Counted from the stretch's first letter, positions 24,119 to 37,655 are shown. The stretch is 64,000 nucleotides of DNA from Castor canadensis (GCF_047511655.1 NC_133391.1:103701384-103765383), one strand, 5' to 3'. Numbers and translations: made by a program. Notes: a model not told the origin generated them from the sequence alone.

Positions 24119-26305
24119 ATAAAAGCAAAGTATTTCTGTTATTTTGCTAAGCTCAGAACATTTTCCAAAAACCTATTCAGAATGCTTAAAGAAGTGGACT
24201 TTCCTAGTGCCAATGAATTATTGGGTACTTAAGGAACATAAGTATTGTAGTTCAATTAAAAGACACCAATTTTTGTCTCAATTCATCCAAGTTTGTAACT
24301 AATTGAGAGCTGAAAAGTGGAGCTCAAAATTTTAACTTTATTTCTGACATAGTTTACCAGAGATAATGACTTTTGAACCATAACCAAATATTAATCTCCT
24401 GAGTTAATTGTACTTAAATGGATGGTAACAAATGTCCCAAACCGTACACAGACTTCTCTACAGGCATGGAGAACAGAAAAGAATGATGTACCTAGCAGGC
24501 AGGTTGACTCTGAAAAGAGCTACCAAGGCCTTTGTCAAGCATAACTCAGTTTTTTTCTCCCATTCTATCCCTCAGCTAAGTCACTGCACTTCTAACAGGA
24601 AGGGGATAAAGAGAGGAGGAGAAAAGCAGAAGGTATTTCTTTGCTGGGGGAAGGAAGCAGAAATTCACTTTCCTCTATAAAAATGTGGACAGTGTAAAAT
24701 GCAACCCCTACTTCCCAGGTAAAATGTACAATTTCATCACTTTTACTGTGTGCAGAAGATCTTACATTAATCTGGATGATAGAAATCAATGAAATGTTAC
24801 AGAAAATCAAATTAATTCTGTTGCTATAAAGATGGCCAAGTTCAGTTTTTTTTTTTTCTTTTCATTGCTCTAGGGAAGTAAAATTCTGATTTAAGGAAAT
24901 GAGTGATTCTCATCTACAGTCTACAAGAACCAGAAATATTTTTATGTTTTATCTTAACCTCTTTGCTCTAATTTATTCTTTTAAATGTCCTTACAAATAA
25001 TCTTATATGCATCTTTATAAAGTATTCACTCTGAGGAACAGTCACCAGATTGACAATTTTTCTTTTTTCTTTTCTATTCTATTCTTTTTTTTTTTTCATC
25101 CTACTAGAGTGAAAGATGGAGCTGTGTTCAGAGGTAAAACAAAAACCCAGAGACAAATTATCCAAAAGAGTTTGAGTAGCAAAATACTTGTTTTAAGTAA
25201 TGATTAAAACTTTCTTATTAGCAATTACTGTATTTAAACATATATCAAGATAAATAATATGATTATATTTAACTGGATTTCTAGACATTTATTCTAATTA
25301 AAAAATCAAAAGTAGACATTGTACTATAGATAATATTTAAGTTTGTTATTCCTACTAAAATTACTGGGTTTAATATTATCACTATTATGTAAAACTTTCA
25401 ACTCCATGAACAAAGGGAACTACCACAAAAACTTAGGCTTAGTTTTGTGATTGAATTGCACAATTAGCATATAAATTTATGATGCTAAAAAGCAATATTG
25501 TCATGGATCAGTGCCTTTAAATTAAAAGCTTTCATAAGATTGCTTTAGCTTTTTTATTACTACAATTAATACAGAAACTTAGAAGATTTGAGTGATTAGT
25601 TACATGTCTTCACATTTCATGAAAGAAGAGAAAACATCCATTTTGTTTTTATCACCTATGTACCCTTGAAACAACACACAGCAGGAGAGCGATGCGGTTG
25701 TTGGAGATATGAACAGATTAAGAAGTGGAGACAGCTAAGAACACAAAGGTGCAGCCTCAGTCTTCTTGGATGGCCTTGTTAATTTCTATTGGGGTTGAAA
25801 ATTACTAATGTTTTTAATAAAAAGTGAAACACAGAGTTTTCTTTCATAATTGCATTATAATCTAATAATGCCAGATTTTATGAAACATTTTAAAAGATTT
25901 TTTCTTAAAATAGAATAAATTTGATGCAAATATATGAAATGGTGTATTACAAAGTTCTTTCTTATTCTTTTAAATAAATAAAGTAACTTTCCAAGCATGG
26001 AAGATAAATAAACTGCTAACCCATTCTTGTGGGGAGTAAAAGACATTTTCATCGGTACATTAATTTGTCCGGATTGGCAATGAGCAACAGGAGAAAAAGG
26101 ACAATACTGGCTCTCCACACTCTGGGTTTAGGAAAGGATAATGATTATATAATATACATTGAGGACCCCTTACCTTTTAATTTAGAAAAGAAATAAAAAA
26201 TATAGCCATAGACGTCCTGGGGTAATTTGCAACTTAAAGCAATTTAGGAAACGGGACAAATTATGAACTGGAACAGTGAGACATGAGACCCAAATACTTT
26301 TGAGC
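24119..26305. other. AT-rich non-coding DNA
   Basis: No gene or clear repeat is recognised in about 2.2 kb. Short T-runs occur at 24846-24858 and 25083-25096. Confidence 0.45.
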
Positions 26306-26309
26306 CATG

Positions 26310-26445
26310 CAATTTTATGAAGTGTCTCAATCTCTTTGTATATTAGTTCTGATATTTATAAAATGAAGACAATATCAGTTTCATAAGGGCTACTGTGAAG
26401 ATTAAGATAATAAGAAACTAAGACAATGCCTGGCATCCATAAATA
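26310..26445 (+). repeat. MIR remnant
   Basis: 'aagtgtctcaatctctttgt', 'tataaaatgaagacaatatc', 'gctactgtgaagattaagat' and 'aatgcctggcatccataaat' follow the sense MIR core and tail. Confidence 0.65.
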
Positions 26446-26487
26446 TCAGAATCTGGTTTTGTTCCCTCAGAATTATAGAGAAATTTT

Positions 26488-26542
26488 CTTTGGGGGAAAG
26501 GGCAAGACAAGTGTTCTATCACTCAAGCCACACATCCAGCAG
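26488..26542 (-). mobile_element. ID-like SINE scrap
   Basis: 'caagtgttctatcactcaag' and 'ccacacatcc' match the antisense A-box half of the ID-like SINE. The rest is missing or decayed. Confidence 0.35.
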
Positions 26543-26848
26543 AAATGTGGAGAAATTTCTGAAGGCAGCCAGCTTTGACACCCCTGCCAGGAAAGCATTT
26601 AAAGTAACGTGAACCCATGCAAACCAGAGGTTGTGTTTAGAATGAATGAGAGACACAGACTTACCCATGGACCCAGTCACCTCTATCCAAGCCTCACAGC
26701 GAGCCACTGATTGCATGTGACAGCTAAGGAAGAAACAAGTTCCGAGAATCTCTGCCAAGTGAGGAGATCATGACACAGGGAGAAACAACTCAAATGCACT
26801 GCTGGGAGTCACCAGATAACTCAAACGAATGTAACACTGCATCTGCTC

Positions 26849-26853
<5 letters not shown>

Positions 26854-26881
<28 letters not shown>

Positions 26882-26905
26882 CCCCTTTTTCTTTCTCTCT
26901 CTCTT
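26854..26905. repeat. (CT)n microsatellite
   Basis: About 13 CT units at 26854-26880, then a less regular CT/T run. It abuts the 3' end of the antisense SINE that follows and probably grew from its tail. Confidence 0.85.
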
Positions 26906-27105
26906 TGTGAGTCTGGGTTTGGACTCAAGAAGCAGGCACTCTACTGCTTGAGCCACACACCTTCAGTCCATTTTGCTGTGGTTATTTTGGAGATGGAGGT
27001 CTCTCAAACTATTTGCCTGGGCTGGCCTCCAACCACAATCCTTCCAATCTCAGCCTCCCAAGTAGCTAGGATTACAAACATAAGCCACCAACACCCAGAG
27101 AGAGT
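26906..27105 (-). mobile_element. Composite ID/B1 SINE
   Basis: An antisense ID-like unit ('tctgggtttggactcaagaa', 'ctactgcttgagccacacac') is followed by an antisense B1-like unit ('ctgggctggcctccaaccac', 'caagtagctaggattacaaa', 'cataagccacca'). A 102-codon frame across it is an artefact of the SINE. Confidence 0.85.
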
Positions 27106-28900
27106 TATATTCGTAGGCTTGTGTGAACACTGTCCTTTGCTGTTTTTTCTTGAATAGAAAGGTAGCAATAGCCCTGAGAGACAGTGGCATGGAAAAGAAC
27201 CCTGTGGAAATATAATGGAGACTCCTCAATCAACACAGGGGAAGTCATCATGGCACACACTGAAGAGTGGAGGAAGATAACATAGAGCTAAGCCCTCCAG
27301 CTCTCTTTCAGTGTAGGAAAGAATCCTACTAAGGTGGAACATTTTGTGGTACATGATTACCAGCATTATCAGATAGCTTGTTAGACAATAAGCAAAAAAA
27401 TTTCAGATGTATTTGTCTCTAGAATAGGTTTTCTGAGCCCTGAAGTAGCCTAGCTCTTTTTTTTTTTTTTTAAGGATGCAGGCCACCTATTCAGCTAGGG
27501 AGGAGCATTGCAGAGAACTAAGCTGAATCCCAAAGTAGATGTAAACCATAAACTAGAGTCAGACCACCCTGGGATTAAATCCCATGTTCTGGAAGTCTAG
27601 TGGCCAGCATGATGTTTGTAGTTAATCATAAGGTATTACGTACTTGAACTTTGCCAAGACAGTAGATCTTAAATGTTTTCACATACACACAAAAAAGATA
27701 ATTACATGAGGTTATGGATATGTTAATTAGCTTGCTTATGAAAATGATTTCATAATGTATAAGTGTGTCACAGCATCATGTCATCCAGCATTAATATATA
27801 CAAATTTTGTTAATTACACTATGATAAAGCTACAAATATTTTTGAATTTTTCAAAATTAGCTAGGGTTAAAGACAAAGTTGTTGAGATTGTTGTGGACTG
27901 AGAGTTCTTGCCTCCTCATTTCCAGCAAAAAAAGGATCTTCCTTGTATAATTAATGGGTAGGCATAATAACTTGTAAGCTTATTTCTATTTTTTAACTGT
28001 TTGTTTAGCTGTTGCTATTTTACCAATTCCCAGATTCATTCTCGTGCCATTAATAATTCCAGAGAGCAGCTGTATTAAAGCTGAGGTTGTCTCCTGACTT
28101 TATCAGCCTTTGAGGTCACCAACTATAAGTAGTTCAAAGGAATCTGCTCCCATTGAGGTCTGCTGTTTCCCCCACCTGTTATTTGCTAAGGGCAGTTTTC
28201 AACTTCATTTGCTCTCATAACTCTTCTATATTTATTTCTCTAGGTTTTCTTTCTTCTGTTTTTCCAATGATACTCTCATGTTCTCTTTGTACTTTTCATT
28301 GAACTTGACCTCTCTAATTAAGCTTTCTGTTTAGAATTGCATCATGCTTTTCTAAATTTTATGCACTGTCGTTTAATGGTTCAATGAGTTGCACCCGCCC
28401 TGTAAATATTGGCACTGGAGACTCCCTGTTGAGTAACATCAGCTCATTCTCCATCTACAGAGTTTCAGCCTACACATAGATTCTCCAGTATCAATATGAG
28501 ATTTTAAAGTTTAATCCTTTATGTGGGAAAAGGTTAAATAGACAAAGAGATCCAGGAACAATAAGGACACATGAAGAACAAACAAGTAAGTACCTTTGAT
28601 ATGCCATCAAACATGGAACCAATGAGTTTGATATCAATTATGACATTTTGATGTTCTAAATCAAAGATGTGGCTAAGATCATAGTTACCATGGAGATCTC
28701 AAAAAGAATACCTGAAATTTCTACTTGTAACATCTGAAAAATACAGAAACTCCCTTTTTCCCTCCTCTACTGTTCAAATTCTACCCCCACCCCAAGGCAA
28801 TGTTATGCATTCCAATTGCCTCAAAGAGAATTTACAAGCCAGTAACTCCCAGAACTGCGCTGAAGGCCCAGCACTCTCTTGAGGTCAATCCTATGTGTGA
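27106..28900. other. Non-coding DNA, no gene seen
   Basis: A T-run at 27458-27471 and a possible MIR scrap near 27550-27605 ('agtcagaccaccctgggatt') are all I can pick out. Confidence 0.4.
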
Positions 28901-28904
28901 TTCC

Positions 28905-29190
28905 CTAGCATTTTACTAAGATGTACTGAAGTTGTCTGCATCTGAACAGTTCCAAACTGAATTCATCACCATCCTGCTCTCTCATCTGCCCAAATTCAAT
29001 CTCATCTAGTCTTTCTCTTCCTTCCATTAGACAGAAACACCATCCGTACCGTGGCTCAGGTCACCAACATGGACTGAATCATGACTGCTTCCTCTTTCTC
29101 ACCATTTACAAATTAATACATATTGGCAATTTGACTTCATAATATATAAAATTGCAATCACAAGCATTGCCTGTCTCTAGTCCACTTCAT
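28905..29190 (+). repeat. L2-like remnant
   Basis: 'ctgaattcatcaccatcctg', 'ctctcatctgcccaaattca', 'tcatgactgcttcctctttc' and 'ttgcctgtctctagtccact' follow a known L2-related mammalian repeat in order. It is strongly decayed. Confidence 0.5.
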
Positions 29191-29879
29191 GTTGTAACAA
29201 TAAAATGGACACATGAACCAACTGTTCAAATTGAGAAATAAGTCTCTGTTAGGTTTGTCAATTTTATTTTGTGCTTATCTATGCAGCATGCCAGTTGTTT
29301 CTCATTCCTCCAGAGTTAAATATTATTCTAAATTTTGTGCTAATCTTTGTCTTGTTCTTCTTCAAGTGTGTTCCCAATAGTTTAGCTTTGCTTATTTTGA
29401 ACTCTATAAAAATTGTATTGTAATACATACTTTCTTCAACACATGGGTCTTTTTCATTCAATGTTATTTCTTAATATTTATCTGTACTGTTGCAGAATTA
29501 CCTTGAAATTTGTGTATTAAAACATGTTATGAATATAAAACAATTTGTTTTTAAATATCCCTAACAATGCCATGTGTTTTTAAGTTTTTCTTTTGCTATG
29601 ACAACTCTTCTATGAAATTATTGTACGTTTCTTCAATCTACATGATCAAGAATCTTATTAAGAACTATTATCTAGAACTAGAGTTTCTGAATTGTTATCT
29701 ACACACACATATCCAACTTTTCTAATTAATGTCAGTGTTTTTATAGTATATAAATCAATCTTAAATTCCCTTTTACAGTGTTTTAAGAGTTTATGTTGCT
29801 CCAAATTCAAGACAAAACTTTATTCTTTAAGACATTTATTTTTCATTTGTGAGCATAAAATAATATTTTCTTGTGGTTT

Positions 29880-30420
29880 CATTTTAGTATCTTTGAAATT
29901 TAATGTATATAGAAATGTATCTTTGCCCACCTATTTTCTGTGAGATATGTGTTCATATCTTTGTCTATTTTTCTATTAGGTTATTTGCCATTTCTTAGTA
30001 AGTTTTAGAAGTCCTTTATGTGTGTGTAGTTTTGACATCATTTTTCAGTTATAGTTATACACATTTTTGTTCTAGTGACTATTTCTGTATTTATTTGTAA
30101 TTAACAGAATGTTATCTCCTTTTGATCATCAGAACTTCTAAATTTAAGGTAAGTTAAGTAAGTCGTGTTTTTAAGTTGTTCTGTGTCTTCTTAAAGAAAT
30201 GTTTTCCCTTCTCAAAAGTCATAACATCAAATGAATTGTGTGATTTCTTATAAAAATTAAAAATTCATCTTCAACTTTAAGATTTCAACCCATCTGGAAT
30301 TGATTTTATGTATAGTGTGAGAAAAGAACAAATACTTTCTTGTAATAATTGAATAATCCTCTGTTAACATTGATTGCAAAATGTGTAAGTTTCACATTTT
30401 ATATCATGTTTCTCTATATG
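29880..30420 (-). mobile_element. Old L1 ORF2 remnant (antisense)
   Basis: 'tctatttttctattaggtta', 'agaagtcctttatgtgtgtg', 'aaagaaatgttttcccttct' and 'caacccatctggaattgatt' follow the antisense L1 ORF2 order seen in old L1M copies. The flanks from about 29200 to 31050 are T-rich and may belong to the same element. Confidence 0.55.
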
Positions 30421-31049
30421 GATGGCTTTATTAATTTTTTTACTTTATTTCCTTAACATACTTTTAGATTTCTTTTTTTCATGCTGATTGTAAACTTTTT
30501 AAGTTGAATAAATAGAATTTAAACTTTATTTTGAGGTTAAACTTTATTAAAGGTGTATATTTCTTTTTGAGTAATTTTGCTGTCATTGTCATTGTATCTC
30601 ATAAGATTTCAAATATTCCTTATTATTAGTCAGGTCTACATATTTTCCATTTTCCATTATAAAATCTTCTTTGACCCATGTTTAGCTGTACAATTTAAAA
30701 GTTTTAGCACAGTTTTGACTTTGCTGATTTCTTAATATATCTACATTTTAGCACTTTAGGGGGTTATACAATTTACTGCTAAGTAATTTTACGTTTGATG
30801 TGGTATTGATTAGTTACAATTTTTCAGAACTTTCTTTATGAAACAGTATGTTCAATATGTGCTTAAAAACAATATCTATTCCATGAAAGGCGAGTGCACA
30901 TTTCTTTACATGTACTTTAAACATATATTTTATTTATAAAACAAAATCTAATTTTTTGAATTATTAAAATCTTTTTTACCCAACCCTTTATTTCATTTTC
31001 TTGTTTGAAAATTAAGAGACCTCTTTTGAAATATCTCTCTTTTTAAAAT

Positions 31050-31095
31050 TATTTTTCTTTCTTTATTTATTCATATGTGCATACATTGTTCTCTC
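31050..31095 (-). mobile_element. Minimal L1 3' tail (antisense)
   Basis: A T-rich run with 'tttatttattcatatgtgca' and 'tacattgtt' is the reverse complement of the L1 end seen at about 16433-16475. Only some 45 bases of the element are present. Confidence 0.5.
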
Positions 31096-31689
31096 TTGAT
31101 GTCAATTTTCACTTTGTGCATTTTGAAGCTATATTACTTGGTGTCTGCAAGTTTAGAATTTTATCTTCCTGATTTGTTGAAACACTGATATCATTAACTT
31201 CATTTCTACAAATAGGATTTTTATCTTAAAAACTACTTGTCTGATATTAATGTTGCACAGAATTATTTTCTAGATCACTCTGTCTCTGAATCTAACTATT
31301 AATAAGTCTAAGATCCATGTGAATGTTAATGAGAGGAGAAATAGTGAGAAAGGCATTGTTTCTTTCCCTCACATATGCTGGTCAGTAAAACCCAACCTGC
31401 AGGCTACTTACACCAAAAGATATACCCACAAAGCCATGGGGCTCATAGCAGTGTTTACCTCCTCTCCTGGACTCTTCCTGTGCTTCAGTTTAGGTCCCAG
31501 AGTACTTACATTTTCCTTTTTAAAATTTTATTTTTGTATTAGCATACATTAATACTACATTCCCTTTTTTTCTTACTTAAAATGCTGCATACTTAATTTC
31601 AAATATTGATAGAGATATGTACATATTTACCAACACATACAATTATTTACCTATACATAAGAAGAGTTTTAGTTTATTAACTACATTCA

Positions 31690-31995
31690 AGTCCTCACTG
31701 GCTTTTTTGCCTCTTTTCCCTTTCCAATCATTTCTGCCACAGCCCAAGTATCTTTTCTGAAACACAGATCTGTTAGTGTCACTGACCACAGTTCTTAGCA
31801 TAAAGAATGAATGATTTAACATGGCTCAATACCCTTGAGGACTTAAAATGCTTATCTCTCCATATTCTTGCCTTGCATGATCCCTCACACTACCCAAAAT
31901 GTCAGATTCTGCAACAAAAGTTGTTACCTACTTTTGTGGAGGTGTTTTACTATAGGCCTTCTACAATTTATATAAGCTTATTCTTGCAAAATTTT
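31690..31995 (+). repeat. L2 fragment
   Basis: 'agtcctcactggcttttttg', 'acccttgaggacttaaaatg' and 'tgccttgcatgatccctcac' follow the order of L2 (the CTGGCTTCC, CAAGGCC, CATGATCTGGCC blocks), with heavy decay. Confidence 0.5.
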
Positions 31996-32130
31996 AGTTG
32001 TTAACTATTATTTCTCCCTATTTTACAGAAAAGGTAAATGACTCAACCAAAGTCATACAGCTATTAATTTGAAGATAGGATTCCATCCTAGATTTGACTG
32101 ATTTCAAAGGCTTTTCTATTAATTATTGAT
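31996..32130 (-). repeat. MIR fragment (antisense)
   Basis: 'tccctattttacagaaaagg', 'ctcaaccaaagtcatacagc' and 'aggattccatcctagatttg' match the antisense MIR core. Confidence 0.6.
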
Positions 32131-33299
32131 CCTTCTGTCACCCTTTCTCATTTCTGGGATTTTGTTCCTTTTCTGCAAATACATCATATCCTTCACTCTC
32201 CATCACAGTGTGTCCACCATTCAAATCTTGCTTGATTAACTGCATGTTTTATGTGTCTTTTTTTCTATCATAACATCTCTGCTTTTTGCTCTTCTGCATT
32301 TCCTTTTAGACTGTATACTGTATGACAACAGAGAACAAATCAACCTCGTCTATGGAATTTTTTAATCCCATGGCACAATCTCAGTCCCTGAGGAAACTTA
32401 CAAGATAGAGTTTTTACTTGTATTTTCCTTTATTTTGTTTTTGGCCACAAGAAAAGCCCATATTTATGAACATCTTATACTTACACACTTTTATTTTTTT
32501 AGAAAAATTCTCATACACTGGTTCCAAAATTTCTGATGTAATTTAAGGAAAAAGATTTTGTTTAGTAGTAAATCAAAGCGTGGGGACTTATTTTTCCATT
32601 TCAGGAAAACTAGTCACTAGTTCCCAAGTCAGAGAGCTGATCTGATTTACTGTTTCCAGCACAAAATTTTCCATGCTTGAATGTTTATAAAAAGGAAAAA
32701 TCGGAAGTTATATTTTAAGAACCTATTCTTTAATAAACCCATATAATATTTGTTCAACTGCAAGTTGGGTAGCACTTCCAATCTTCATAAAATTACAAGT
32801 GAAATGTGAGTTCCGTAAAATGAAAACCTAAGCATCATCAGATATACCTGTTTCTGTCTGCAACATGCTTGCTTATGAGCTTATATGATCACCATTGAGG
32901 CATCCTCCATTTTTATGAGAAAGTATTTTTTCATTAAAAAAAAGTACATATATAAACTAATTCTTCATTTGCATTTGTAGGAAATTTCAGTCAATTCAGT
33001 TGTTTCCTTGTGTAATACTAGATAGAATTTATATAATTCAAGATATTGCTTTTGTTTTTAAAGTTTATTTTATTTTTGAATTTGCATACATTGATAGTAA
33101 GAGGAGATAAGTGTATCTCCACTATCTCACCTTATTTCCATTCCCCTCCTCCTCTCCCCTTTTACAAATACCCCTCAGTATCTTTTCCTTTCCTCTTCCT
33201 CTCCCACTGATCTCTGAGACAAACCCCCATTTATATTCAAGGACATTTTTTTCTTAAATAAAACTAGTTAAATTGATACAACCAATGTTTAAAATTCTT
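32131..33299. other. Non-coding DNA, possible L2 and L1 scraps
   Basis: 32160-32390 may be the 3' part of an L2. 33055-33250 is T/C-rich and ends in a run of 'ctcctcctctccccttttac' type, as in antisense L1 3' UTRs. Neither is firm. Confidence 0.35.
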
Positions 33300-33840
33300 T
33301 TTTACTTTTATTGTTTTTCAGTCTAGTGAAGTTAAATATATACTCACTCTCAGACCAACAATTTACTTCTAATTATATACCCTATAAAAAGTCATGCTTA
33401 AGTTTAGTAGTAAACATATACTCAAATGCCATATCATCTTTATTCATAATAGCCAAAAACCATAAGCAAAAATCTGTTTATTAGCAGTAGGACAAAAAAG
33501 CAAATTAAATACTATCAACATGGTTTAGGAACCAGCCATTAAAGTTAATGAACTATACCTATATTGGTGAAAGAAGTCATGCAAGAGAAATACATACTCT
33601 AGAATTCTATTTATATAAAGTTTGAAACAAGCAAAACTGAATTATATTACTTAGTGATACATTTTCAAGTGATAAACTTATAAAGAAAGCAAGGAAAATA
33701 TTACCACAAAAGCAAAGGTGATTGTTTGTTTTTGAGTGGAAAGGAAAGGTGTGTAATTGGGAAGAGCTACTGACAAAGTTCTGTTTGTAATCTGGTGCTG
33801 TTTGCATGATGCTTGCTTTGCTATAACTCAATAGACTGTG
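33300..33840 (+). mobile_element. Old L1 3' region
   Basis: 'tttattcataatagccaaaa', 'aagaagtcatgcaagagaaa', 'attctatttatataaagttt' and 'gattgtttgtttttgagtgg' follow the ORF2 end and 3' UTR of old L1 elements. No frame survives. Confidence 0.55.
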
Positions 33841-36085
33841 CATTTATTTTCTATGCAATTATTTATATTTGCACATTCACAATAAAACGAGGATGATATC
33901 ACAGTAAAAATGTCATTCCTCTTTGGTCTCTTTTGGCAAGTAAGGCAGGAGAGTTTATTGAGACAGAAAAGTGTAAAGCAGGAGAGTAGAGCCCCAAAAG
34001 TTGAAGGGCAGGGTCCCAAGTGAGGGTGCCCTCCTATTTGTTTTAAGACCAGAATATTATTACAAGATGAACTACATTTACCAGTTTCTATCAGCATGTT
34101 AGTTATACTTACTGCTTAGAGAGGAAATTACTTTATTAAGGAAAAAAGAGAGAAAGTTAATTTTGGCTAAAGAAGTGTCAATCTGCTTCATTAGCAGTAT
34201 GCATAAAATACTAGTTTTCCATTTACAGAGAGAAAGTGGATTAAGCCAGGCATAAAACAAAATTTTCCTACAAATAATCATTTGTTTTATCCTAAAACTA
34301 AAGCTGTAGAAAAAAAACTTTGTTTTTATGTAATGTTGATATAATTAGTCATTTTATTGCCTGATATCCTTTTTATTATTACCACATTCTAAGAAAATCT
34401 GTAATTTCATCATTTATAAGTTGAGATAGTTTTGACATATTTATTTTATCAGCCATTCAGTATATAGAGTAAGTTGTATAAGACTTGGCTACATGTGAGT
34501 GACATGATTGAGAACCAAGTAAAGCTTTTCACTTTTTGGTAGCATTGAAGATCAAACAGATTAACTCATTAAATATATATTGATAGATCAGCAAATCTGT
34601 TCTAGTTCACAATGCTAAGAACAAGGAATATAAATAAGAAGATGATATGCATTCTGTACTTAACTTGCTTAAGATATTTGTTTCTTATGGGTTAGGTTTT
34701 TGAAATTTAGTATTTGATTTAATTAAAATGTATATTGTCAACCCATTTAATTTTAGTTGTTTGCTACATACATCTGGATTATATTACTTAGTCAATTACA
34801 GATGTCTAAAATGACATAGTTTATCTTAGTTTGTACTAGAATAATGTTTCGAGGAATGGGGGAGAAGTTTGTGGATTTGAGAAATATTTTTAAAGCTTGG
34901 TTGGAAGAAGGACAGAAGGAGATGATGCATTCATTTTGGAAATGTGGCCTTTTAGATGGCTGGGGAATATCCAAGTGGAGGAGCCGGGTGATTATTTAAA
35001 TATATAAAACTGACTAGAGATCATCAAAAAGCCATTAGCTAAGGATTTTTTCCTTGGATTGGATTTTTTCACGTGTAGATGGTAAATGAAGCTACCATCA
35101 CAGAAATGATAAATGTCTATAAGCAATATTTCTCAGGAAGAATGTGTAAAATGATAAGAACCAAGGGCCTAAGAGATAACTTTGAAGACACTAATATGTA
35201 AGGAAATGAAAGTGGAAAAGGAGTGTACAGAAATAATAATAAGAGAGAGGTATCATTAAATCAAGAAAATTATGTTCAAAGAGGAGGGCTTAGTCAGCAA
35301 TGTAAAGTTCTCCCAGTAAAATCAGGTAATAGTGCCCTGTAGGGATTTAGAAACAAAACACTCATTGGTAACATTAGCAAGAACAGTTTCAGTAAATTAT
35401 TGGGGATGTTTTCCACATTGCAGGGGTTATAGAATATGCAAAAAACAAAGGAAGGGTAGAATAGTGACTATAACACTTTTTTCAAGAAGTTTGCTTATGC
35501 AAGAGGCAGATAGGAAAGTAGTTGGTAACTTGAGGATGAAGGTGCTAGTTTATATTTAAAATTTTTAAATGTCTTCCATTTCCTTTATGAAGAGATAATG
35601 AATTGAGTGAAGAGGTAGCTAGCATAAAAAGGAATAGACATAAAACCTATCTGTTGGAATAATAAGAAAGAGAGATAGAAAAATAAAGATGAATTGATAT
35701 AATCTTGAGATGTTTCCAGGAATGTATGATATGAAATAAAGCAGGAAATTTGAGGCAGAGGAGAGGTTAAAGTGGAGGGTTGGGGAATGTAGGTGGGTTG
35801 GAAAATAAATTGAATGGGGCTGATAGAAACAAAATAGAGAATTAAGGGATTAAAGATTTTGATTAGTTTGGAGAATGGAGATGGCTATGTGGAACCTGGA
35901 GGGCAAAGAACTTGCTGTCAGACAGGGCTGTTTAATGTTAGAGATGGATCAGTTCTAGGTTATGAAAAGCTTCAAGTCTGACTAGATGATCACCAAATTA
36001 ACAATTAGCAGATCTACCACATTGGCAGGCACACCCCTCAACCTGTCATATGGTTTACACAACACAAGTTTGGCTCCAAGAATTC
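33841..36085. other. Non-coding DNA, no gene seen
   Basis: Frames up to 89 codons on the minus strand show no domain. 35100-35900 resembles decayed old repeat sequence but I cannot name it. Confidence 0.4.
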
Positions 36086-36089
36086 TTTT

Positions 36090-36490
36090 TTCCCACTTAC
36101 CTACTTTTAACCTTGACTATGAAATGTCCCCCACAGGCTCAGGTTTTGATCATTTGGTCCCTAGCTGGTGGCACTGTTTTGGAAGGTGGTAGAAACTTTA
36201 GGAGGCAAGACCTATATGAAGGTATAAGTCACTGGGGGCATGTCTCTGATGGTTATAGCAAGTCCCCCATCACTTTCTCTTCCTCTGCTTTCTTTCTGTC
36301 ATGAAGTGAGTAAACTCTGGCATATGCTAGTGCTACCATAACGTTCTACCGCCCCTCAGGCCAGAATTAATGGAGACAAGGACTATGGAATAAAATATCC
36401 GAAGCTGTGAGTCAAAATAGATAATTGCTCTCTTTAAGTTGTTTTTCTTGGGTATTTAGTAACAGCAACATAATGCTAGCATATCTATAA
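36090..36490 (+). mobile_element. MaLR-type LTR
   Basis: 'tatgaaatgtcccccacagg', 'ttgatcatttggtccctagc', 'gtcactgggggcatgtctct', 'aagctgtgagtcaaaataga' and 'taagttgtttttcttgggta' follow an MLT1/MST-type LTR from near its start to its end. The exact subfamily is uncertain. Confidence 0.55.
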
Positions 36491-36499
36491 TACTCGGCT

Positions 36500-36985
36500 G
36501 TCTATCTGTGTGTTCAAAATCTGCTCAAACGCCACGGGTCAACATAAGATGACCTCATTCAAGCCTTTCCTTATTACCTTAGCCCATTGGGATTACTTCC
36601 TACCACGAATGAAATCTGTTAGATATATTTCCATTACTGGCTGACATTAGTCACCCGGGTGTGCTGCAAAAGCTGTGTTTTCCACTACCCCTGTTGTTTA
36701 TGTCAATATACCTTTGTTCCTACTAGTGCCTGCCTTGGAAGCCTATCATCTAGTCCTCCTCTGTCTAGCTCCATTTGGTTTCCAAGCTAAGTGCCCTCTC
36801 CTCTGTATCATTTCCTATGCAAGCATCTATTTCAGTACTGATTGCATCACATTCACATTAAGCTTTTTCAAAAAATTTCTTATGACCCTGTACAATTCTT
36901 GAGACAAGGTTTTCATTTTATTCATCCCCGTACAAAACATTATGCCTAGTAGAGAATAGATGTTTGATATGTGTTTACAGCGTTA
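36500..36985 (+). repeat. L2 remnant
   Basis: 'acctcattcaagcctttcct' at the start and 'acaattcttgagacaaggtt', 'attatgcctagtagagaata' near the end follow L2 in order. A 75-codon frame inside it is not a gene. Confidence 0.45.
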
Positions 36986-37009
36986 GGTTGAAGTAAAATC
37001 TTGCTTAGT

Positions 37010-37205
37010 GACTTAGTAGCTATGTGGTCTGGACAAGTAACATCCACTCTCCTCTCTGTCTACTTCTGGAAAAGGAAGGATAATATCTCAAAGAGTTGAG
37101 GAGACCGGTGATATATTTAATTGAGAGCAAGCTCCTAGTAAAGTGTCTGGCAGTGAAATTTTCCAACTTAATTACAGTCTTTGTATCATTCTTGTATTGT
37201 TATTA
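37010..37205 (+). repeat. MIR remnant
   Basis: 'tagtagctatgtggtctgga' (MIR 'ctagctgtgtgaccttggg'), 'tacttctggaaaaggaagga' and 'agtaaagtgtctggcagtga' follow the sense MIR. Confidence 0.5.
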
Positions 37206-37299
37206 AATATTATCTATATGAATATAATGCTATTATGCTATTTCACATTTGTACAAGAATCTTTTACCTAATCAATCAAATATTGGTTTAGAATATTGT

Positions 37300-37555
37300 T
37301 TTGGTGGTACTGGGGTTCGGTTTCAAGGCCCCACGCTTGCTAGACAAGTACTATACCTCTGTAGTAGTCGTTCCCTGATCCCTTTTTGCTTTAGTCTGTT
37401 TTTCAGATAGGATCTCCTGCTTTTGTCTGGGCTGACAGTTTCAGAAATTTCAGTCCATAATTCTTGTCTCCATTTTGTCTTCTGATTGCAATCCTCCAAC
37501 CCTTGCCTTCCATGTAGCTGGGATTATAGGCACAAGCCACCACACCTGGCCCAAT
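37300..37555 (-). mobile_element. Composite ID/B1 SINE
   Basis: An antisense ID-like unit ('ggtggtactggggttcggtt', 'cttgctagacaagtactata') is followed by an antisense B1-like unit ending 'gtagctgggattataggcac' and 'aagccaccacacctggccc'. The B1 part holds an extra segment near 37445-37485. Confidence 0.8.
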
Positions 37556-37655
37556 ATTAAAGTTTCTTGAGGATAAGGATTGCATATAATCGTGATTTGT
37601 TTATCTCACATTACTATCATATATTGTGAATATGAATAAATATTGAACAAATGAA
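37556..37655 (+). repeat. L2 3' end scrap
   Basis: 'tttcttgaggataaggattg' and 'gaataaatattgaacaaatg' match the last part of L2. Confidence 0.45.

Noticed and set aside
26849-27157. A 102-codon plus-strand frame starting with Leu-Ser repeats.
   Set aside because: It is a (CT)n run plus an antisense composite SINE.
36675-36902. A 75-codon frame with hydrophobic stretches.
   Set aside because: It falls in an L2-like remnant and shows no conserved motif.
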